From Thiobacillus sp. (lineage in GTDB: Bacteria; Pseudomonadota; Gammaproteobacteria; Burkholderiales; Thiobacillaceae): a DNA stretch of 20,780 bases. The translations under genes and the position numbers were made by a program. Numbering within the stretch: the stretch's first letter is position 1; every line of letters begins with the position of its first letter. The stretch is from assembly GCF_024708915.1 (NCBI RefSeq), contig NZ_JANJXQ010000205.1, positions 1 to 20,780 of the forward strand, in the 5' to 3' direction. This document shows, piece by piece, positions 7,009 through 14,834 of the stretch. Below the pieces are notes generated by a model, which made no database searches, was not told where the DNA came from, and saw only the letters and a list, made by a program, of their open reading frames with translations.

Positions 7009-9213
7009 GTGTCAGACGATCTTATCGATGCATCCCCGCAACACGGTTCGGTCAGCAGCTTTCCGGTGCGCCCGCGCATCCTGGTGGCCGACGACGAACC
7101 CTTGATTCTGGAAGGCCTCAGCCGCCTGCTGATTACCCGCGATTACGAGGTGGTGGCGGCCAATGGCGGCTGCGAGGCCCTGATCGCCATCGGCAAACAG
7201 CAGTTCGACGTGATCCTGCTCGACCTCGGCATGCCGGACCTCAACGGCAATGAGGTGCTGCGCTTCGTCGCCGACCGCGGCGTCGAGACGCCGGTGATCG
7301 TGGTATCTGGCGACAGCACCATCGACGCCGCGATCCGTGCGTTGCGCGGCGGCGCCGCCGACTTCGTGCGCAAGCCCTACGAGCCGGAAGAACTGCTGCG
7401 CCGCATCGACAACACGCTGACGCAACGGCGGCTGGAAAAGGAAAACAACCACATCCTGCAGCGCCTGCAGCAGTCGGAAAAGTGGCACCGCTTTCTGGTC
7501 AACAGCTCGCCGGATTTCATCTACACCCTGGATTGCGACGGCCGTTTCACCTTCGTCAACGACCGCGTCGAGAGCTTGCTCGGTTACCGCCGCGAAGACC
7601 TGGTCGGCCAGCATTACGGCATGGTGATCCACGAGGACGACATCGCCCGCGCCGAACACGTATTCAACGAGCGTCGTGCCGGCGACCGCAGCGCGCGCAA
7701 CATCGAGATCCGCCTCAAGTGCAATCCCGGGATACGCCGCCCGCGCCTGATGAACGGCCGCTGCAAGGCGGTCGAACTGACCGCCACCGGCATGTACGAC
7801 GAGGAAGCCGGGCCATTCGAGCAGCGCTTCATCGGCAGCTACGGCGTCGCCAAGGACGTCACCGAGCGCAAGCAGGCCGAGGAGACGGTGCACTATCAGG
7901 CTTATCACGACCTGCTCACCGGGCTGCCCAACCGCGCGCTGTTCCGCGACCACCTCGGCCTCATGCTGGCGCAGGCCAAGCGCACCCAGCAACCGCTGGC
8001 GGTGTTGAGCCTCGACCTCGACCACTTCAAGGTGATCAACGATTCGCTCGGCCACACCATCGGCGACGAACTGCTGCTCGCCGTCGGCGCGCGGCTGCGC
8101 CAGTGCCTGCGTGAAGGCGACACCCTGGCGCGCCTCGGTGGCGACGAGTTTGCCGTGCTGCTGCCGACGCTGGTGTCGCGCGGCGACGTCGAGCACATCT
8201 GCCGCAAGATCATCCAGGTGCTGTCCAAGCCGGTGTACGTCAAGGGCCACGAAATCTATATCTCGGTGAGCATCGGCGCCTGCGTTGCGCCGGAGGACGG
8301 CGACATGATCGACAACCTCATCCGCCAGGCCGAGATCGCCATGTACCAGGCCAAGTCGCAGGGACGCAGCCGCCTGCTGTTCTGGGAATCCGGCATGCAG
8401 GCGCCCTATTCCGAACGCATGCAGGTCGAAGCCGACCTGCGCCGCGCGCTGGCGCGCAACGAGTTCGTGCTGTTCTATCAGCCGCAGGTCGACACCCTTA
8501 GCGGCGAAGTGCGCGGCTTCGAAGCCCTGCTGCGCTGGTGGCATCCGCAGCGCGGCCTGCTGACCCCCGCCGATTTCATTCCGGTGGCCGAAGAATCCGG
8601 CGTCATCGTGCCGATCGGCGACTGGGTATTGCGCCAGGCCGGCGCGCAGATGGCCGACTGGCGCCGCGCCGGGCTGCCGCCGGTGCGCCTGTCGGTCAAC
8701 ATTTCCGCGCGCCAGCTCGAAAGCCCCGATTTCGTCGACAGCGTCATGCGCGCCGTGCAGGTGTACGCGCTGGACGGCCACCAGATGGAACTGGAAATCA
8801 CCGAGAGCCTGCTGATGCGCGATTTCGAAGCCAATGCCATCAAGCTCGGCCGCCTCTCCGCCTCCGGCCTGCGGCTCGCCATCGACGACTTCGGCACCGG
8901 CTACAGTTCGTTCAAGTACCTGTCGCGTTTCCCCATCCACACCCTCAAGATCGATCAATCCTTCGTGCAGGAGCTCGACCGCGAGGAAAACCTGTCCATC
9001 GTCAATGCCATGATTGCGATGGGGCGCGGCATGAACCTCAACGTCGTCGCCGAAGGGGTGGAAACCGGAGCCCAGCTCGCCCGGCTGCAGCAGATGCAAT
9101 GCCATGAAATGCAGGGGTTTTTCTACAGCGGGCCGCTTTCGGGCCACGAAGCCACCACCCTGCTGAGCCAGCATGCACGGGGATTTGCCCAAGCGGAACA
9201 GGCGGCGGGTTGA
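7009..9213 (+). CDS. Response regulator with PAS, GGDEF and EAL domains (bifunctional c-di-GMP enzyme candidate)
   Basis: A 734-residue cytosolic protein. REC (~22-135) has acidic D28-D29, phospho-acceptor D72 (ILLDLGMPD) and K122. PAS spans ~155-290. The GGDEF domain (~300-465) has an intact GGDEF at ~377-381 and an inhibitory-site REGD five residues before it, so it should make c-di-GMP under product control. The EAL domain (~480-725) has EALLR (~505), NISARQL, ITESLL, AIDDFGTG, KIDQSF, AEGVET and QGFFYSGP, all the usual metal and catalytic residues, so it should also degrade c-di-GMP. GTG start at 7009 is supported by GAGGAG upstream. Cotranscription with the preceding kinase is likely. 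Which activity dominates, and whether phosphorylation switches it, cannot be read here. Confidence 0.93.
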   Translation: MSDDLIDASPQHGSVSSFPVRPRILVADDEPLILEGLSRLLITRDYEVVAANGGCEALIAIGKQQFDVILLDLGMPDLNGNEVLRFVADRGVETPVIVVSGDSTIDAAIRALRGGAADFVRKPYEPEELLRRIDNTLTQRRLEKENNHILQRLQQSEKWHRFLVNSSPDFIYTLDCDGRFTFVNDRVESLLGYRREDLVGQHYGMVIHEDDIARAEHVFNERRAGDRSARNIEIRLKCNPGIRRPRLMNGRCKAVELTATGMYDEEAGPFEQRFIGSYGVAKDVTERKQAEETVHYQAYHDLLTGLPNRALFRDHLGLMLAQAKRTQQPLAVLSLDLDHFKVINDSLGHTIGDELLLAVGARLRQCLREGDTLARLGGDEFAVLLPTLVSRGDVEHICRKIIQVLSKPVYVKGHEIYISVSIGACVAPEDGDMIDNLIRQAEIAMYQAKSQGRSRLLFWESGMQAPYSERMQVEADLRRALARNEFVLFYQPQVDTLSGEVRGFEALLRWWHPQRGLLTPADFIPVAEESGVIVPIGDWVLRQAGAQMADWRRAGLPPVRLSVNISARQLESPDFVDSVMRAVQVYALDGHQMELEITESLLMRDFEANAIKLGRLSASGLRLAIDDFGTGYSSFKYLSRFPIHTLKIDQSFVQELDREENLSIVNAMIAMGRGMNLNVVAEGVETGAQLARLQQMQCHEMQGFFYSGPLSGHEATTLLSQHARGFAQAEQAAG

Positions 9214-9322
9214 GCGTGCGGGGCCGCCCCTGATCGGCAAGCCGCTGCAAACCCTGGCGGCATTCACTCGCCGAGGCCGCCCGGCGCTACCCCGCAGGCG
9301 GCCGCGAGGCAGGCGCCGCCGC

Positions 9323-9346
9323 GTTTCATTACGGAACACGTGAAAC
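9323..9346. promoter_or_regulatory. Inverted repeat GTTTCA-N12-TGAAAC, candidate activator site (UAS)
   Basis: Two perfect 6-bp inverted arms are separated by 12 bp. The inner right side also contains the palindrome CACGTG. The centre lies about 180 bp upstream of the predicted sigma-54 start point, a usual distance for an NtrC-type enhancer. No matching copy was found upstream of the second sigma-54 promoter, so the assignment is tentative. Confidence 0.35.
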
Positions 9347-9488
9347 ACCCTTTGTCTCGCAAGCCCGTAAAAAACCGCATGCGCGATGCGCGGCGGAGGG
9401 CCGTGCCGCCACCCCGAAATGGGCCAGACTGCGCAGGACACCGGCTTGCCGGCCGGGGAGGGTGGCCCTGACAGGCGAGTCCGGTTTA

Positions 9489-9504
9489 TGGCACAAGACT
9501 TGCT
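9489..9504 (+). promoter_or_regulatory. Sigma-54 (RpoN) -24/-12 promoter of the efflux operon
   Basis: TGGCAC-AAGAC-TTGCT matches the RpoN consensus TGGCAC-N5-TTGCW exactly. The invariant GG (9490-9491) and GC (9502-9503) have correct spacing. Predicted start is near 9515, about 25 bp before the first adaptor gene. It requires an NtrC-type activator, and one is encoded at 17516-18883. Confidence 0.85.
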
Positions 9505-9540
9505 CGGCATAGCGGAATAGAATTTTCCCGATTGAAGAAA

Positions 9541-10398
9541 ATGCTGCGCAAGCTCGTTCTGGCGCTGCCCTTGTTTTTCGGTCTGCAAGGGTCAGTGCAC
9601 GCCCACTCCGATGCGTCCATGTTCGGCGCGCCTGCTGCCGCTGGCGAGCAACACGATCATCCCGTGGAGGCTGCGGTCCGCTACCCCGCCACGCTGATCT
9701 TCGATACGCGCCAGCTGACCAATGTGGTGGTCAAGATCAATGCGCGCATCACCCGGCTGAACAACCTCTACGTGGGCAAGCGGGTTGCCCGCAACGAGGT
9801 GCTGGGCGAAATGGAAAGCGCCGAGCTGGAGACCATCCAGAGCACGTATCTGGGCCTGTACAGCAACATGGAGGCGGTGCGGGAATTCTCCATGACGGGC
9901 AACGAGAAGCTCATCGACGCGCGCATGGGCCTGGAGTGGCGCGGCATGTCGGAGGACGACATCAAGCTGCTGGAGAAGCAGCGCGAACCGCTGAAAAGCA
10001 TCCGCATCAAATCGCCGGTGGCCGGCTTCATCTACAGCCTGAACGTGGTCAACAACCAGATTCTCAATACCGGCGGGCAGGTCGGCCAGTACACCGCCAC
10101 CGGCACCACGATCCTCACCATTGCACGTCCGTCGGCCATCCAGGTGGAAGCCAGCCTGCCGGTCCGCGAGGCCGCCAGGCTCAAGCCCGGACAGCGCGCC
10201 ACGGTCTACGTGACCGATACTCGTCGTGGCCAGGTGGCGATGCCGGCGGTGGTGCAGCAGATTTATGCCTTTGCCAATCCGGTCAACCAGCGCCAGCGGG
10301 TGCGGCTCAAGTTGGCCGGCAATCCGCCGGCAGGGGTGGATCTGCTGGTTGGCTTGCAGGCGAGTGTGAGCTTGGGGGAGCCTGATCATGCGCATTGA
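9541..10398 (+). CDS. RND efflux periplasmic adaptor (short, CusB/HlyD-like), first of two
   Basis: A periplasmic membrane-fusion-type protein of 285 residues from ATG 9541 (288 from an in-frame TTG at 9532). MLRKLVLALPLFFGLQGSVHA is the signal peptide with a VHA cleavage site, so the mature chain would begin HSDASMFG. It then shows a histidine/aspartate-rich linker (EQHDHP), a barrel-sandwich half (VVVKINARITRL), a helical hairpin (~95-150), the second barrel half (SPVAGFIYSLNVVNNQ) and a beta barrel (IQVEASLPVREAARLKPGQRATV). It lacks a C-terminal membrane-proximal domain and is shorter than typical CusB (~400). It overlaps the next adaptor gene by 11 bp. A metal-related role is inferred from the pump family and His residues. 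Confidence 0.8.
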   Translation: MLRKLVLALPLFFGLQGSVHAHSDASMFGAPAAAGEQHDHPVEAAVRYPATLIFDTRQLTNVVVKINARITRLNNLYVGKRVARNEVLGEMESAELETIQSTYLGLYSNMEAVREFSMTGNEKLIDARMGLEWRGMSEDDIKLLEKQREPLKSIRIKSPVAGFIYSLNVVNNQILNTGGQVGQYTATGTTILTIARPSAIQVEASLPVREAARLKPGQRATVYVTDTRRGQVAMPAVVQQIYAFANPVNQRQRVRLKLAGNPPAGVDLLVGLQASVSLGEPDHAH

Positions 10399-11635
10399 GT
10401 TGGCCGGACGGCGGGGCCTTGGGCCATCCGCGTGGCGGAAGACATGGCTGCGCGGCGTTTGCCTGCTGGCCTGCGGCGGCCTCGGCGTCGCGCTGGTGCC
10501 GCTGTCGCAGGGGCACAGCGATCCGAGCATGTTCGGTCAGGCCGCGCCTGCGGCAACGGCCGCGCCGGCGCCGGCAGCCGTCAGCGAAGTGACGTTGCCG
10601 CCCAACACGATGGGGCGGGAGCAAAGCCTGTTTGGCCTGGCTGCAGTTCAGAGCGGCCCGCAGGCATCGGCGATCAAGACCTATGGCCTGGTCGTCCCCA
10701 ACAGCCAGGCCATGGTCGATGTGAACATCGCCGTCAGCGGCCAGGTGGCGGAGGTGTATGTGCGGGTGGGGGACAGCGTGCGCAAAGGCCAGCCCATCGC
10801 CTCCGTCTTCAATCCGGAGTTCATCACCACCCAGAAGGGCTACCTCGAGTTTCTCAAGAACGAAGCCAAGCTGCAGGTGCTGCGCGAAGAGGGGCGGCTG
10901 CCGAACTACCTCAAGGATGCCAAGGAAAACCTGCGCTGGTGGGGCATGAGCGACACGCAGGTTGCCGACCTCATCGAGCACGGCAAGGTCGTCGAGCACA
11001 TCATGCTGGATGCGCCGGGCGACGGCTTCATCACCGAATTGTTCGTGCAGCCCGGCTCCCTGGTGAACGCCGGGGACAAAACCATGAAGCAGTTCGTGGT
11101 GGTGGGCCGGGCGGTGGCGCGGATGGTGGCCGCCAACGCGTCGCTCTGGGTGGAAGGCTATATCTATCCCGACCAGCGGGCGCTGTTGCGGCCCGGCTTG
11201 CCGGTGCGCATCGGCCTGCCCGACGGCCGCCAGCTGGAGCGTCCGATTGCCCAGGTGCTGCCGGTGGTGGATCCGGTCACCCAGCGTGCGCGTTTCCTGG
11301 TCGATCTCGGGCGGACGCCGGCGGGCATGGCGGTGGGGCAGACCGTGAACATCAGCCTGCAGCTGGGCAGCCGCTCGGGCACCTGGGTTCCGCGCCAGGC
11401 CGTGCTGGGCCAGGGCGTCAGCCCGGCGGTGTACGTGCAGGCGGCGCCCGGCCGTTATCTGCGCAAACCCGTGGTGGTGCTGGACGAAACCGCCGGGCTG
11501 CTTCAGGTGCAGGGCGTGGCGGCGGGCGAAAAGGTCGTGGTGGCCGGGAAAATGATGCTGGAAGGCCTCTACCGCATTACGGCGGGGGCCGGGGCGAACA
11601 CCGGCGGCCACAGCCATGACGATCATCATCACTGA
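10388..11635 (+). CDS. RND efflux periplasmic adaptor (CusB/CzcB-like), second of two
   Basis: A 415-residue adaptor that links the inner-membrane RND pump to an outer-membrane channel. A signal peptide (about 1-42) ends before HSDPSMFG, the same motif that starts the mature first adaptor. An Ala/Pro linker follows, then the barrel-sandwich (MVDVNIAVSGQVAEVYVRVGDSVRKGQP), a hairpin with LRWWGMSDTQ (~180), the returning half (DAPGDGFITELFVQPGSLV), beta barrel (ASLWVEGYIYPDQRALLRPG) and membrane-proximal domain (~320-400). The C-terminus GHSHDDHHH (407-415) is a likely metal-binding tail. ATG 10388 has GGGGGAG about 8 nt upstream and overlaps the previous gene by 11 bp, suggesting translational coupling. 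Confidence 0.88.
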   Translation: MRIELAGRRGLGPSAWRKTWLRGVCLLACGGLGVALVPLSQGHSDPSMFGQAAPAATAAPAPAAVSEVTLPPNTMGREQSLFGLAAVQSGPQASAIKTYGLVVPNSQAMVDVNIAVSGQVAEVYVRVGDSVRKGQPIASVFNPEFITTQKGYLEFLKNEAKLQVLREEGRLPNYLKDAKENLRWWGMSDTQVADLIEHGKVVEHIMLDAPGDGFITELFVQPGSLVNAGDKTMKQFVVVGRAVARMVAANASLWVEGYIYPDQRALLRPGLPVRIGLPDGRQLERPIAQVLPVVDPVTQRARFLVDLGRTPAGMAVGQTVNISLQLGSRSGTWVPRQAVLGQGVSPAVYVQAAPGRYLRKPVVVLDETAGLLQVQGVAAGEKVVVAGKMMLEGLYRITAGAGANTGGHSHDDHHH

Positions 11636-11654
11636 CTTAACGACGGGCTGACAC

Positions 11655-14600
11655 ATGTTTGACTGGGCAATCCGATGGTCTCTCAGGAACCGCCTGACGG
11701 TGGTTCTGCTGTATCTGATTCTGGCGGGCGCAGCCATCGTCGCGGCGCTGAACATGGCGGTGGACGTGTTCCCCGAATACGCGCCGCCGCAGGTGCAGAT
11801 CCAGACCGAGGTGCCCGGCTACTCCGCCAAGGACGTGGAGACGCTGGTCACCCGGCCGATCGAGATCGTGCTGCAGGGCGCCCCCTATATCGATCAGATC
11901 CGCTCCAACTCGTCGGTCGGGCTGTCGCGCATCACCATCGTGTTCAAGTGGGGCGTCGATATCTACCGGGCGCGCCAGATCGTTCAGGAGCGCATGCAAA
12001 CCGTGCAGGGCCAGCTGCCTTCCGGCGCCCAGACGCCGCAGATGATGCCGGTGACCTCGGCGGTGAGTTGGCTGCTCAAGTTCGGGCTGGTGGACTGGTC
12101 GGGCAGCGACCGCGAGCACGAACTGCGGACCCTGGTCGACTGGGATATCCGCAACCGGCTGCTGGCGCAACCCGGGGTGGCGTCGGTGGTCGCGGTGGGC
12201 GGCGGCGTGAAGCAGTACCAGGTGCTGCTGGACCCCCTGCTCATGCGCAAATACGGGGTTTCCACCGCCATGGCGACGCAGGCGCTGCGCAGCGCCAACC
12301 TGGTGGCGCCAGGGGGATTCGTCTATCCCAGTTCGGAAGAGGAATATTTCATCCGCGCCGACGGCAAGGTGGAGAGCCTGCGCGACGTGGCCGACACGCT
12401 GGTCGTGATGCGCGACGGCCAGCCCATCCACATCGGCGACATCGGCGAAGTGCGCTTCGGCAGCGAAGTGAAACGGGGCGATGGCCAGATCTTCGGCGGC
12501 CCGGCGGTGATCGGCACGGTATCCAAGCTGTGGGGCGCGGACACCATGGAAACCACCCGCAACGTGGAAAAGGTGCTGGCCAGCATGGCAGAGAACTTGC
12601 CCAAGGATGTGCAGCTGATCCCCAACGTGTTCCGCCAGGCCAGCTTCATCGACGCCTCGATCGACAACCTGCGCGATGCCCTGCTGCATTCGTCGATCAT
12701 CGTCGCCCTGGTGCTGCTGTTGTTCCTGTTCCGCTGGCGGCCGACGGCGATCAGCCTGATCGCCATCCCCACCTCCCTGATGGCCGGGGTGCTGGTGTTG
12801 TGGGCCCTGGATATCGGCATCAATGCGCTCACCCTGGGCGGGCTGGTGTTCGCCATTGGCGAGGTGGTGGACGACGCCATCATCGACGTCGAGAACATCC
12901 TGCGCCGCCTGCGCGAGAACAAACTGGCCGAGGCGCCGCTGCCGGCCCTCGACATCGTCTATGAAGGTTCGCGGGAGATCCGCAACTCGGTGGTCTTCGC
13001 CACCCTCATCATCCTGGTGGCGTTCACCCCGATCTTTTTCCTGCAGGGCATCGAAGGCCGCATTTTCCAGCCGATGGCGATCGCCTATCTGGCCGCCATC
13101 GCCAGTTCGCTGATCGTGGCTATCACGCTGGTGCCGGTGCTGAGCTACTACCTGATGGGTAAAGGGCAGCAGGCGCGCGAATATGGGCTGGGCCCGATCT
13201 CGGAATTCCTGCTGGCACGCTATGAGCGCCTGCTGCAGCACCTGCAGGCGTGGCCGTTGCCGGTCGTCGCGAGCACGCTGGTGCTGCTGGCGGCAGCCGC
13301 GATCGTCTTCTCGGGACTGGGCCGCTCCTTCATCCCGCCCTTCCATGAAGGCAACCTGGTGATCGCCACCACCATGATGCCCGGCACCTCGCTGGAGGAA
13401 AACCTGCGGATGGGCCGCGAGGTGGAAGAACTGATCGGGCAAATGCCCGAGATCGCCAGCCTGGCGCAGCGCGCCGGCCGTTCGCGGCTGGACGAGGATG
13501 CCCAGCCGGTCAACTTCAGCGAATTCGACATCGCGCTGAAGCCGGGAACGGCCAACGTGCCGGAAGTCATGCAGCGCATCCGCGAGCAGCTGGCGCAGAT
13601 TCCCGGCATGTCGACCAACGTCTCGCAATTCATCACCCATCGCATGTCGGAAATTCTCTCCGGGGTGCGCTCACAGGTGGCGGTGAAACTGTACGGCCAG
13701 GATTTCGCGGTGCTGCAGCAGAAGCAGCAGGAGATCTATCAGGCGGTGCAGGGCGTTGCCGGCATCGTCGACCTGCAGATGGAGCCGATGATTCTGGTGC
13801 CGGGCGTGGATGTGCAGGTCAACCGGGCCGATGCCGCCGCCTATGGCTTTACGCCCGCGTCCATCGTGGCCCAGGTGGAACAGGCATTCAACGGCGTGAC
13901 GGCATCCAAGGTGCTGGAGCAGGATCGCACCTTCGACCTGTTCCTGCGCGTCAACGAAGCGGCCCGTGCCGACATCCGCACGCTTGGCGAGATGCCCCTG
14001 ATCTCGCCCGATGGCGTGGTGGTGCCGCTGCGCGACCTGGCGCGGATCAAGGTCGTGCAGGAGCCCTACATGATCAACCGCGACAGCGGCGCGCGCCGCG
14101 CCGTGGTGCAATGGAACACCGAAGGCCGCGACCTCGACGGCGTGGTGCGCGAAGCCCAGGCCCGCATCAAGGAAAAGGTCGAGCTGCCACCCGGCTACGC
14201 GCTGGAAATCGGCGGCGATTTCGAGGGCCAGCAGCGCGCCACGCGCAACCTGCTGCTGTCCGGCAGCGCCGCCCTGGTGCTGATGACGCTCATCATGTTC
14301 CAGGCTTTCCGCCAGTGGTCGCTGGTGACGCTGGTCATGCTCAACCTGCCGCTGGCTCTGATCGGCGGCGTGTTCGCCCTTGCCCTGGCCGGCGAAACCC
14401 TGAACGTGTCGTCCATGATCGGCATGGTGGCGCTGTTTGGCGTGGCGACCCGCAACAGCCTGCTGCTCATCTCCCGCTACCAGCACCTGATGCAGGCGCA
14501 GCCGCAGCTGAGCCCGGCCGAGGTCGCGGTCAAGGGCGCCTGCGATCGCCTGGTGCCGATCCTGCTGACCGCGCTGACCGCGGCGCTGGCGGTGACGCCC

Positions 14601-14765
14601 CTGATCCTCGGCGACCCCACCGGCAAGGAGATGGAACGCCCCCTCGCCATTGTCCTGCTGGGCGGCATGCTGAGTTCCACCTTGTTGAACCTGGTGGTCA
14701 TCCCGACTCTGTTCCGCTGGCTGGCCACCCGCTGGCCGGAGCGGTCTGTTGCGACGGCCACCTGA
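11655..14765 (+). CDS. HME-RND efflux pump (CusA/CzcA family)
   Basis: A 1036-residue inner-membrane proton-driven transporter, normal length for the family. The N-terminal TM1 is followed by VDVFPEYAPPQVQIQTEVPG. TM4 carries FAIGEVVDDAIIDVEN (~395-420), the proton-relay region of heavy-metal RND pumps. It has the second acidic cluster but a Val where CzcA has the first Asp (DFG). Two large periplasmic loops and 12 predicted TM segments are intact. By alignment from memory the CusA Cu(I) methionines M573, M623 and M672 correspond to Ala, Phe and Glu, so it is not a classic Cu(I)/Ag(I) CusA. The Glu in RMSEILSGVR is more CzcA-like. It lies 19 bp after the second adaptor gene. No outer-membrane factor gene is adjacent. 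Substrate unknown, metal most likely. Confidence 0.9.
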   Translation: MFDWAIRWSLRNRLTVVLLYLILAGAAIVAALNMAVDVFPEYAPPQVQIQTEVPGYSAKDVETLVTRPIEIVLQGAPYIDQIRSNSSVGLSRITIVFKWGVDIYRARQIVQERMQTVQGQLPSGAQTPQMMPVTSAVSWLLKFGLVDWSGSDREHELRTLVDWDIRNRLLAQPGVASVVAVGGGVKQYQVLLDPLLMRKYGVSTAMATQALRSANLVAPGGFVYPSSEEEYFIRADGKVESLRDVADTLVVMRDGQPIHIGDIGEVRFGSEVKRGDGQIFGGPAVIGTVSKLWGADTMETTRNVEKVLASMAENLPKDVQLIPNVFRQASFIDASIDNLRDALLHSSIIVALVLLLFLFRWRPTAISLIAIPTSLMAGVLVLWALDIGINALTLGGLVFAIGEVVDDAIIDVENILRRLRENKLAEAPLPALDIVYEGSREIRNSVVFATLIILVAFTPIFFLQGIEGRIFQPMAIAYLAAIASSLIVAITLVPVLSYYLMGKGQQAREYGLGPISEFLLARYERLLQHLQAWPLPVVASTLVLLAAAAIVFSGLGRSFIPPFHEGNLVIATTMMPGTSLEENLRMGREVEELIGQMPEIASLAQRAGRSRLDEDAQPVNFSEFDIALKPGTANVPEVMQRIREQLAQIPGMSTNVSQFITHRMSEILSGVRSQVAVKLYGQDFAVLQQKQQEIYQAVQGVAGIVDLQMEPMILVPGVDVQVNRADAAAYGFTPASIVAQVEQAFNGVTASKVLEQDRTFDLFLRVNEAARADIRTLGEMPLISPDGVVVPLRDLARIKVVQEPYMINRDSGARRAVVQWNTEGRDLDGVVREAQARIKEKVELPPGYALEIGGDFEGQQRATRNLLLSGSAALVLMTLIMFQAFRQWSLVTLVMLNLPLALIGGVFALALAGETLNVSSMIGMVALFGVATRNSLLLISRYQHLMQAQPQLSPAEVAVKGACDRLVPILLTALTAALAVTPLILGDPTGKEMERPLAIVLLGGMLSSTLLNLVVIPTLFRWLATRWPERSVATAT

Positions 14766-14834
14766 GCGGCGGAGGGGGCGGGTCGCGATGGCCCGGCCCC
14801 GATTCGCAGCGTAAAATGAAATTCCATCGGCCTG

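Larger units (their letters stand above)
9214..9540. other. 327-bp non-coding gap upstream of the efflux operon
   Basis: No convincing gene is seen on either strand. It holds GC-rich minor hairpins just after the EAL gene, an inverted repeat at 9323-9346, and a sigma-54 promoter at 9489-9504. A short run of A (AAAAAA near 9369) follows CTCGCAAGCCCGT. No riboswitch signature was recognised. Confidence 0.6.

Noticed and set aside
9214..9320. Repeated GGCGGC/GCCGCC inverted pairs after the EAL gene
   Set aside because: Short GC-only repeats expected by composition; no T run for a terminator.
9380..9480. Possible cobalamin-type riboswitch before the efflux operon
   Set aside because: GC-rich stems are present but the conserved B12-box and core sequences could not be found on either strand, and the sigma-54 start lies downstream of the region.
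7012..9588. 858-codon open frame on the minus strand opposite the GGDEF-EAL gene
   Set aside because: Low-complexity antisense composition. The plus strand has all catalytic motifs in frame.
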